DNA from: Betaproteobacteria bacterium RIFCSPLOWO2_02_FULL_68_150
GTDB taxonomy: Bacteria > Pseudomonadota > Gammaproteobacteria > Burkholderiales > SG8-39
Direction of reading: 5' to 3'
NCBI GenBank assembly: GCA_001771975.1
Contig: MERE01000115.1
Location: 1-14,817 of the forward strand
DNA length: 14,817 nucleotides
The notes below the pieces were generated by a model that did no database searches, was not told the DNA's origin, and worked only from the letters and a program-made list of their open reading frames with translations. Of this stretch, positions 1-5,919 are shown one piece after another; position 1 is the first letter of the stretch; each line of letters begins with the position of its first letter. The position numbers and the translations under genes were made by a program.

Positions 1-1
1 G

Positions 2-859
2 ACGACGTCGGTGGCGGGCGCCGCTGCCGGCACCTATACCGTGAATTCGCCGGTCGCGATTCCCCTTGCGCAGACCGGCACGCTGCGGGTTGCGATGGAC
101 GGGCATCCTGCCGGCGACGTCACCACGGCGGGGACGTTCACCGACCGGCTCGCCGTCAAGAACGTCTTCAGGGACTTCGCCATCACCGGCACCGCGGTAG
201 CGCGGCGCCTGGTGGTCGACATCGCCAAGTGCGACGTCTGCCACGACGTGCTCAGCCTGCACGGCGACAACCGCGCCGACGAGCCGGGAGTGTGCGTGGT
301 TTGCCACAATCCGAACGCCACCGATGCCGGCCGCCGTCCCGCGGCGGCGGGCGTTCTCACTGGCGGCGTCGACGGCAAGCCGGAAGAGTCGATCGATTTC
401 AAGACCATGATCCACGGCATCCATGCCGGCCAGGCGAGCAACGGCGGTTTCCGCGAGAAGGGCATCGTGGTCTACGGCTTCGGCGGCAGCGTGAACGATT
501 TCAGCAAGGTCGTCTTTCCCGGAAAGCTGGACAACTGCACCGCATGCCACACCGGCACGTCGTATCAGCTCGCGGGAACCTGGGAATCGCCGACGCAGAA
601 CGGCATCCTGGGGACCACGGTCAGCACGGGGGCTGTAGCGAACAATGCCTCGGACAACCTGCGCAATTCACCGACCGCCGCCGTATGCTCGTCGTGCCAC
701 GACAGCGCTGTGGCGAAGCTCCACATGCAGGATCCGGCGAACGGGGGGATGTTCTCGGTCACGCAGGCGACGCTCGACAGCACCGTGCTGGAGGGCTGCG
801 TCCTGTGCCACGGCGCCGGCCGGGTTTTCGACGTCAAAGCAGTCCATGGCGTGAAATAA
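2..859 (+). CDS. mtrC: OmcA/MtrC-family surface multiheme c-type cytochrome, C-terminal part (5' end outside window)
   Basis: The reading frame is open to the left edge, so the start, signal peptide or lipobox and N-terminal hemes lie outside the window. Counting from the codon at position 11, five CXXCH heme sites are visible: CDVCH 74-78, CVVCH 95-99, CTACH 176-180, CSSCH 226-230 and CVLCH 263-267. Five other histidines (84, 135, 138, 238, 279) could be the distal ligands. The arrangement of paired hemes, the MIHGIH segment, a later CTACH and a short tail ending in AVHG is characteristic of the C-terminal pentaheme domain of OmcA/MtrC decaheme proteins. Such proteins are lipid-anchored at the cell surface and exchange electrons with minerals or other extracellular partners. 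The downstream mtrA and mtrB homologues support this role. The tail from residue 271 onward is duplicated downstream. The gene symbol is by family; which paralogue (mtrC, omcA, mtrF) cannot be told from this fragment. Confidence 0.9.
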   Translation, partial: TTSVAGAAAGTYTVNSPVAIPLAQTGTLRVAMDGHPAGDVTTAGTFTDRLAVKNVFRDFAITGTAVARRLVVDIAKCDVCHDVLSLHGDNRADEPGVCVVCHNPNATDAGRRPAAAGVLTGGVDGKPEESIDFKTMIHGIHAGQASNGGFREKGIVVYGFGGSVNDFSKVVFPGKLDNCTACHTGTSYQLAGTWESPTQNGILGTTVSTGAVANNASDNLRNSPTAAVCSSCHDSAVAKLHMQDPANGGMFSVTQATLDSTVLEGCVLCHGAGRVFDVKAVHGVK

Positions 860-1320
860 GGCGAAGAACAGGCTGGTGACGATGAAACTCGAAAAAGCAT
901 TGCCGGCGCTGCTGCTCGTGCTCTCGGGCCTTGCGTTCAGCACCGCCGTACCCGCCCAGGCTGCCGCCGAGGCCAAGCCCAAGGCATCTGCGCCAGCGCA
1001 AGCGCCCGGCCAGGGAACCAGGTACAGCGAAGAAGGTGCCGACACCTGTCTCGCCTGCCACGGCGACGATCGGGTTTTCGACGTCAAAGCAGTCCATGGC
1101 GTGAAATAAGGCGAAGAACAGGCTGGTGACGATGGAACTCGAAAAAGCATTGCCGGCGCTGCTGCTCGTGCTCTCGGGCCTTGCGTTCAGCACCGCCGTA
1201 CCCGCCCAGGCTGCCGCCGAGGCCAAGCCCAAGGCATCTGCGCCAGCGCAAGCGCCCGGCCAGGGAACCAGGTACAGCGAAGAAGGTGCCGACACCTGTC
1301 TCGCCTGCCACGGCGACGAT
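821..1320. repeat. 250-bp tandem direct duplication across the mtrC/mtrA junction
   Basis: Bases 821-1070 and 1071-1320 are identical except for one base, A at 885 versus G at 1135. Each copy holds the last 13 codons of the mtrC-like gene (12 residues and stop), the 22-bp intergenic spacer with its ribosome-binding site, and the first 63 codons of the mtrA-like gene, ending just after its first heme motif. The ends are sharp: outside the unit the flanks diverge, except that TGCCACGGCG (end of a CXXCH site plus the next codons) lies just left of both starts and inside both ends, at 806-815, 1056-1065 and 1306-1315. A misassembly cannot be excluded from the sequence alone. Confidence 0.97.
882..1109 (+). 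CDS. Chimeric monoheme mini-cytochrome (MtrA N-terminus fused to MtrC tail)
   Basis: This 75-residue frame is created by the tandem duplication. Residues 1-27 are a Sec signal peptide (Lys2, Lys5, a Leu-rich core, then AQA). Residues 28-55 are an Ala/Pro-rich linker, and CLACH at 56-60 is one complete heme c site, all shared with the mtrA-like gene. From residue 64 the protein switches to the last 12 residues of the mtrC-like protein, including His72. Start choice: ATG at 882 has AGG at 870-872 with 9-nt spacing, while GTG at 876 is only 3 nt from it. The upstream sequence is the same as that of mtrA, so if mtrA is translated this frame should be too. It sits 22 bp after mtrC and 22 bp before mtrA, in the same direction. 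A mature product of under 50 residues with one heme could be exported and matured, could be unstable, or could be an assembly artefact. No known family is recognised for the whole protein. Confidence 0.6.
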   Translation: MKLEKALPALLLVLSGLAFSTAVPAQAAAEAKPKASAPAQAPGQGTRYSEEGADTCLACHGDDRVFDVKAVHGVK

Positions 1321-2097
1321 GCAGGGGTCGCGCGCATCTTCAAGACCAAGCACGCCAACCGCGGCGACAAGCGAACGCCTTTCGCAGGATTGCAATGCGA
1401 GGCCTGCCACGGCCCGGGCGCGAAGCACGCGGACGGTGGCGACACGAGCGCGATCAACAGTCTCAAGGATTCGTCCTGGGTTCCGGTCCAGGATCGCAAC
1501 AAGGTATGCCTGGGCTGCCATCAGGGCAACGCCCGCATGGGCTGGCACGGCAGCGCGCACGACGCAATCGCCTGCGCGAGCTGCCACAAGATTCACGCCG
1601 AGCGCGATCCGGTGCTCGCCAAGGCGACCCAGCCCGACACCTGCTACCAGTGTCACAAGCAACAGCGTGCGGACTTCCAGAAGCCTTCCGCGCATCCGGT
1701 GCGCTTCGGCAAGCTGGCCTGCAGCGACTGCCACAGCCCGCACGGATCGAACGCCCCGGCGATGCTCGTGAAGCCGACCGTGAATCAGACCTGCTTTACC
1801 TGTCACGCGGAAAAGCGCGGGCCGTTCCTCTGGGAGCATGCGCCGGTCGCCGAGAACTGCACCCTGTGCCACTCGGCGCACGGATCGCCCCGGCCGTCGC
1901 TGCTGACGAAGACGCCGCCGCTGCTCTGCCAGCAATGCCACACCGTGGCCGGCCATCCCGCGGTGGCGCGCACCGGGGCCGCGCTGCCCGCCAACGGCGG
2001 CGTTGGCGCGGGTTTCGTGCTCGCCGGGAGTTGCACCAACTGCCACTCGCAGGTGCACGGGTCGAATCACCCCTCAGGCGTCAAGCTGATGCGCTAG
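1132..2097 (+). CDS. mtrA: Periplasmic decaheme c-type cytochrome, MtrA/DmsE family
   Basis: The 321-residue protein has a signal peptide (about 1-27, ending AQA) and exactly ten CXXCH sites: 56-60, 89-93, 126-130, 148-152, 171-175, 197-201, 221-225, 243-247, 266-270 and 301-305. The spacing and repeated CH-x-x-HG motifs (SPHGS, SAHGS, QVHGS) match MtrA/DmsE/PioA-type cytochromes, whose usual length is about 300-330. In characterised systems this protein forms a wire that enters the MtrB barrel and links periplasmic carriers to the surface cytochrome. Start: ATG at 1132 with AGG at 1120-1122; GTG at 1126 is possible but too close to that site. The N-terminal 63 codons lie in the second copy of the tandem duplication. 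The only difference from copy one makes residue 2 Glu instead of Lys, giving an unusually acidic signal-peptide n-region (MELEK). mtrB follows after 32 bp. Confidence 0.95.
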   Translation: MELEKALPALLLVLSGLAFSTAVPAQAAAEAKPKASAPAQAPGQGTRYSEEGADTCLACHGDDAGVARIFKTKHANRGDKRTPFAGLQCEACHGPGAKHADGGDTSAINSLKDSSWVPVQDRNKVCLGCHQGNARMGWHGSAHDAIACASCHKIHAERDPVLAKATQPDTCYQCHKQQRADFQKPSAHPVRFGKLACSDCHSPHGSNAPAMLVKPTVNQTCFTCHAEKRGPFLWEHAPVAENCTLCHSAHGSPRPSLLTKTPPLLCQQCHTVAGHPAVARTGAALPANGGVGAGFVLAGSCTNCHSQVHGSNHPSGVKLMR

Positions 2098-2129
2098 CGC
2101 GACCGGTGACGAGACCAACGGAGAACAAC

Positions 2130-4205
2130 ATGAAGACCGCGCATCAACTGCTTTTGCTTGCCACGCTTGCGGCGTTTTCCGCCGCCGCTGCGGGCCAGGC
2201 ATCCGTCGATACCTCGAAGTGGCAATGCAAGCTCTGCAAGTTCGAGCAAGGCTCGAGCAGCGCACTGGAAGTCGGCGTCGGCAACGTCTCGCAGAAATCG
2301 GCCAAGTTCGGCGACTACACCGGCCTCAACGACAAGGGCGGGTATTTTATCGGTGAGGCGACGTCGCGCTATCGGGGTGCCGACGGGACGTTCTGGGACA
2401 TCCGCGCCACCGATATCGGCATCGATTCGCGCTCGGCGTCGCTCGAGGGCGGGCGCCAGGGCGCGTACCGGCTGTTTCTCAATTTCGACGCGATACCTCG
2501 CTATTATTCCGATACCGCGCAGACCCCGTTCCTCGGCAGCGGCAGCACGTTCCTCGCCCTGCCTGCGGGATTTCCGGCTGGCACGACCGGGCTGATGCCG
2601 CTCGCCAACACGCTGCGGTCGGCCGAACTCGAGACGAAGCGCAATCGTCTCGGACTCGGCGCGTCGTGGATGCCGCTGAGCGGATGGCAGTTCAACGTCA
2701 GCTACCGTCGCCAGGACCGCGACGGCGCAAAGCGCACGGCGGGGGCCCTGTTCGTCAACGCCGCGCAACTGGTCGAGCCGGTGAACATGACCACCGACCA
2801 GATCGACGCGTCCGCGTCATACACCGGCACGAGGCTGCAGGCGAAGTTCACCTACTACGGCTCGCGGTTCCGCAACGGCAACGACGCCCTGACCTGGAGC
2901 AATCCGTTCACGCCGATTCTCGGCGGCACCACCGGCCAGCTCGCGCTGCCGCCGGACAATCAATTCCATCAGTTCTCTGCCTCCGTGGGATACCAGTTCA
3001 CCGACCGGACGCGCGCCTCGGCCGATCTCGCCTGGGGCCGGATGACGCAGGACGAGAGTTTCCTCGCGCCGACGCTGAACGCGGGCCTCGCGGTGCCCGC
3101 GCTGCCCGGGAGTTCGCTGAACGCCCGTGCGAAGACCCTCAACGCGAACGTGCGCGCGACCTCGAGGCTCACGGACGCGTTGCGCCTCAACGCGTCGTAC
3201 ACGCACGACGACCGCGACAACCAGACCGCGCAGGCGGTCTATCCCTGGGTCACGACCGACATGTTCCTCGCGACGCCGAGAACCAACCTGCCCTACGGTT
3301 TCACGCAGGACCGGGTGAAGCTGGGCGGCGATTACCGGATCTCGCCGCAGGTGAAGGCCGCCGCAGGCCTCGATCACGACTGGCACAAGCGCACCTTCCA
3401 GGAGGTCGACAAGACCCGCGAGACGACCGTCTGGGCGAAGGGCGGCGTGCGCGCGCTGGAAAACGTGGACCTGTCGCTCAAGCTCGCGGCGGGCGAGCGC
3501 CGCAATTCGGGTTATCAGACCGTACCGGCGATCGCACCGCCGGAAAACCCGCTGCTGCGGAAATACAACCTCGCCAATCGCTCGCGCGAGAGCGCCGGAT
3601 TGCGCGCGGACATCGCCGCAACCGAGACCATCCAGATCGGCCTCGGCCTCGACACTTCGAGGGATCGCTACAAGGATTCGAGCATCGGCCTGACGGGCGG
3701 CAGGGACTTCAGCCTGAACGGCGATGTGTCCGCGATGCTCACCGCGCAAACGAGCCTGCACGCGTTCGCGAACCATCAGCTGATCAAGTCGCAGCAGGCG
3801 GGCAGCCAGGCGTTCGCCAACCCGGACTGGAGCGCTGAGAACCGGGACACGGTGGATGTCCTCGGGTTCGGCGTGAGGCACGCTGCCATCAAGGACAAGT
3901 TCGAACTCGGCGCCGATTACGCGTACACGCGCACGCGCAGCGCAATTCAGGTCGATACCGGAGCGGCCAATCCGCCGTTCCCCGACCTGTCGACGTCGAT
4001 GCATGGCCTGAAGCTTTACGCCACGTACAGGATCGACGCCCAGTTGTCACTGCATGGCGGCTACTGGTACGAACGCTATAGCAGCGCCAACTGGATGCTC
4101 GACGGTGTCACCGCGGCGACGATCCCGAACGTTCTGACGTTCGGCGAACAACCGCCGCAGTATCAGGTGCACCTGATCCGCGCGTCGCTGCGCTACCAGT
4201 TCTAG
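2130..4205 (+). CDS. mtrB: MtrB/PioB-family decaheme-associated outer-membrane beta-barrel protein
   Basis: This 691-residue protein forms the outer-membrane sleeve that holds the decaheme MtrA and docks the surface cytochrome. A signal peptide covers about residues 1-24 (ending AGQA). It is followed by CKLC (Cys33, Cys36), the CXXC pair seen near the mature N-terminus of MtrB proteins. The rest shows alternating aromatic and polar beta-strands throughout and ends in RYQF, a C-terminal Phe typical of barrel proteins recognised by the BAM complex. Length matches the family (about 700). Start: ATG at 2130 has GGAG at 2120-2123 with 6-nt spacing and directly precedes the signal peptide. The frame is open further upstream, but that part only overlaps mtrA in another frame. 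It is the last gene of the mtr set and converges with a minus-strand gene whose stop lies 7 bp away. Confidence 0.95.
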   Translation: MKTAHQLLLLATLAAFSAAAAGQASVDTSKWQCKLCKFEQGSSSALEVGVGNVSQKSAKFGDYTGLNDKGGYFIGEATSRYRGADGTFWDIRATDIGIDSRSASLEGGRQGAYRLFLNFDAIPRYYSDTAQTPFLGSGSTFLALPAGFPAGTTGLMPLANTLRSAELETKRNRLGLGASWMPLSGWQFNVSYRRQDRDGAKRTAGALFVNAAQLVEPVNMTTDQIDASASYTGTRLQAKFTYYGSRFRNGNDALTWSNPFTPILGGTTGQLALPPDNQFHQFSASVGYQFTDRTRASADLAWGRMTQDESFLAPTLNAGLAVPALPGSSLNARAKTLNANVRATSRLTDALRLNASYTHDDRDNQTAQAVYPWVTTDMFLATPRTNLPYGFTQDRVKLGGDYRISPQVKAAAGLDHDWHKRTFQEVDKTRETTVWAKGGVRALENVDLSLKLAAGERRNSGYQTVPAIAPPENPLLRKYNLANRSRESAGLRADIAATETIQIGLGLDTSRDRYKDSSIGLTGGRDFSLNGDVSAMLTAQTSLHAFANHQLIKSQQAGSQAFANPDWSAENRDTVDVLGFGVRHAAIKDKFELGADYAYTRTRSAIQVDTGAANPPFPDLSTSMHGLKLYATYRIDAQLSLHGGYWYERYSSANWMLDGVTAATIPNVLTFGEQPPQYQVHLIRASLRYQF

Positions 4206-4212
4206 CCGGGCG

Positions 4213-4701
4213 CTACCAGACCCGCAACTTGAGCTGGATCGCCAGCGCTCCGCTGAGGCGGTTGGGGATATTGGGGATGAGCGCGAGATTGACCCCGAAG
4301 CGCTCGCCCTCCGCTGCCAGCAGCGGCAACGCGGCGGCGAACGCCGCGCCGTTGCGGTAGCGCGGATAGCCGTCGAAAACGCCTGCGGCAATTCCGGCGC
4401 TCAGCTTCACGCCCGAGACCTGCCAGTGCAGCGGGCGCCATTCGTAGAGGCCATAGCGGCTGCGTTGCCGGTCGCTGTTGATGAATGAGCCAGCCAATAG
4501 CGCGTGATCGTCGGTAACGAGAATTTCGGCGCCCAAGCCGATGTTGTTCTCGCGATAGTCCGAATGACGATTGAAGTGATAGGAATACATGCCGGGGTTG
4601 ATCCAGACCTGCGGCGCAAGTTCCGCCGCCTCGGCCGGGAAGGCAACGCCGAAAAGCGTCATGGCAGCGAGGGCGAGCGATTTCAGCGGCGATCCCGGCA
4701 T
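4213..4701 (-). CDS. Small predicted outer-membrane beta-barrel protein, PagP-like in pattern, function unknown
   Basis: The 162-residue protein begins with a signal peptide (Lys7, hydrophobic core, FPAEAA around 21-26). About 135 residues follow with alternating hydrophobic and aromatic strands, ending LKLRVW with a C-terminal aromatic residue, as expected of an eight-stranded outer-membrane barrel. The order of features (YHF near residue 41, GSFINS at 71-76, ALPLL at 124-128, a LIPN turn at 141-144) recalls the lipid A palmitoyltransferase PagP by eye. However, the position that would match the PagP catalytic Asp-Ser reads Asn75-Ser76, so PagP activity should not be assumed. The start at 4701 has AAGAGGA just upstream (4704-4710), overlapping the end of gspF. 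The 8-bp gap to gspF puts it in the gspCDEF transcription unit. A role in the secretion system or in lipid/outer-membrane homeostasis is only a guess. Confidence 0.75.
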   Translation of the reverse strand: MPGSPLKSLALAAMTLFGVAFPAEAAELAPQVWINPGMYSYHFNRHSDYRENNIGLGAEILVTDDHALLAGSFINSDRQRSRYGLYEWRPLHWQVSGVKLSAGIAAGVFDGYPRYRNGAAFAAALPLLAAEGERFGVNLALIPNIPNRLSGALAIQLKLRVW

Positions 4702-4709
4702 TGTCCTCT

Positions 4710-5915
4710 TCAACGCACCAGCTGGTTGATCTGGATGATCGGCAGCAGGATGGCGAGCACGATCAGCAACACGATCCCCCCCATGACCAGGATCATCACC
4801 GGCTCGAGCAGGGTCAGAAACACCGCCAGGCGCCGCTCGAGTGCCTCGGTCTCGAGCCGGGCAGCCCGCTGCAGCATCTGCTCCAGCTTGCCGCTCAGTT
4901 CGCCGCTCGCCACGAGGTGCACCGTCAACGGGGGAAACGCGCGCGTTGCCCCCAGCGCCCGCGCCAGGCTCTCGCCTTCCCTCACGCGATCGATCACGCT
5001 CTCGACCGCGTCGCGCATCACCAGGTTGGTCATCACGCGTGCGCCCGAATTGAGCGCCGATAGCAGCGGCACGCCGCCCCCGACCAGGATGGCGAGCGTA
5101 CTGGCGAATCGCGACGTGTTGACGCCGCGAATCAGCGTGCCCAGCCAGGGCAGGCGCAGCAACGCGCCATGCCAGCTGCGCCGGACTGCATCGCGGCGCA
5201 GCGCCAGGCGGGCGGCGACCGCGGCGCCGACCGCCGCGAGCGCGAGAAACGGCCACGCCACCTGCAGCGCGCCGGAAAGCGCGATCAGCGCGCGCGTGAG
5301 CAGCGGCAGGTTCTGGCGCGACTGCTGAAAGACCTGCACGATCTGCGGCACTACAAATGCCAGCAGGCCAGTGACGATGCCGATCGCGACCAGCGTCACC
5401 AGGACCGGGTAGAGCAGCGCGAGGCTGGTCTTTTGCTTCAGCGCCTGGCGCGCATCGAGATAATCGGCAAGGTGCTGCAATACCGTGGGCAGCGCGCCCG
5501 ATTCCTCGCCGCCGTGCACCAGCGCCCGATAGAAGTCGGGAAAACTCTTGTCATAGCTGCCCAGGGCGCCGGCCAGCGAGAGCCCGGCGGTGACCTCGGT
5601 CTTGACGCCGCTCAACACCTCCCTCGTGATCGGCGCCGTGGCTTCCTCGATCAGCGCGCTCAGCGACTGCTCCACAGTCAGGCCGGATGCGAGCAGGGTT
5701 GCCAGCTGCCGGGTCACCAGGCTCAACTCGTTCGACGAGATGCCCCGTGCCCAGAGCTCGCGCGCCCGTTCGCGTGCGCGCACCGCATCGACCGCCGAGG
5801 GAAGCAATCCCTGGGCGCGTAACTGCGCCCTGGCCTGGCGCGGCGTATCCGCCTGCACGATCCCCGACACCGTGCGTCCGTCCGCGTCCAGGGCTTCGTA
5901 GCGGAACGCTTCCAT
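4710..5915 (-). CDS. gspF: Type II secretion inner-membrane platform protein GspF
   Basis: This 401-residue polytopic inner-membrane protein anchors the GspE ATPase and organises the pseudopilus assembly platform. The N-terminus (MEAFRYEALDADGR) and the two repeated GspF/PilC cytoplasmic domains, about 65-190 and 268-390, are diagnostic. Conserved elements include the LATLLASGLT segment at 71-80, the GGEESG motif at 135-140 and its repeat VASGELSGKL at 335-344. Hydrophobic membrane segments are at about 168-196, 218-238 and 372-396. Length is typical for GspF (about 400). The start lies 4 bp after the gspE stop with no clear ribosome-binding site of its own, so translation is probably coupled to gspE. 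The stop is 8 bp before the small barrel gene. Confidence 0.97.
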   Translation of the reverse strand: MEAFRYEALDADGRTVSGIVQADTPRQARAQLRAQGLLPSAVDAVRARERARELWARGISSNELSLVTRQLATLLASGLTVEQSLSALIEEATAPITREVLSGVKTEVTAGLSLAGALGSYDKSFPDFYRALVHGGEESGALPTVLQHLADYLDARQALKQKTSLALLYPVLVTLVAIGIVTGLLAFVVPQIVQVFQQSRQNLPLLTRALIALSGALQVAWPFLALAAVGAAVAARLALRRDAVRRSWHGALLRLPWLGTLIRGVNTSRFASTLAILVGGGVPLLSALNSGARVMTNLVMRDAVESVIDRVREGESLARALGATRAFPPLTVHLVASGELSGKLEQMLQRAARLETEALERRLAVFLTLLEPVMILVMGGIVLLIVLAILLPIIQINQLVR

Positions 5916-5919
5916 CGCG

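Noticed and set aside
821..1320. CRISPR or insertion-sequence origin of the repeat
   Set aside because: There are only two copies, directly adjacent with no spacers, no terminal inverted repeats and no transposase. The content is simply the mtrC/mtrA junction.
834..2070. Long minus-strand open frames over the cytochrome genes
   Set aside because: They are antisense shadows. The plus strand holds ten plus five in-frame CXXCH motifs, signal peptides and ordered genes.
1395..2129. Upstream extension of the mtrB frame to 1395
   Set aside because: It overlaps mtrA in a different frame and gives low-complexity Arg-rich sequence. A good ribosome-binding site and signal peptide begin at ATG 2130.
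4191..4219. Direct repeat CGCTACCAG at 4191-4199 and 4211-4219 as a possible attachment or insertion site
   Set aside because: It is only 9 bp and explained by the coding ends of the two genes (Arg-Tyr-Gln of mtrB; Val-Trp-stop of the opposing gene). No mobile element is nearby.
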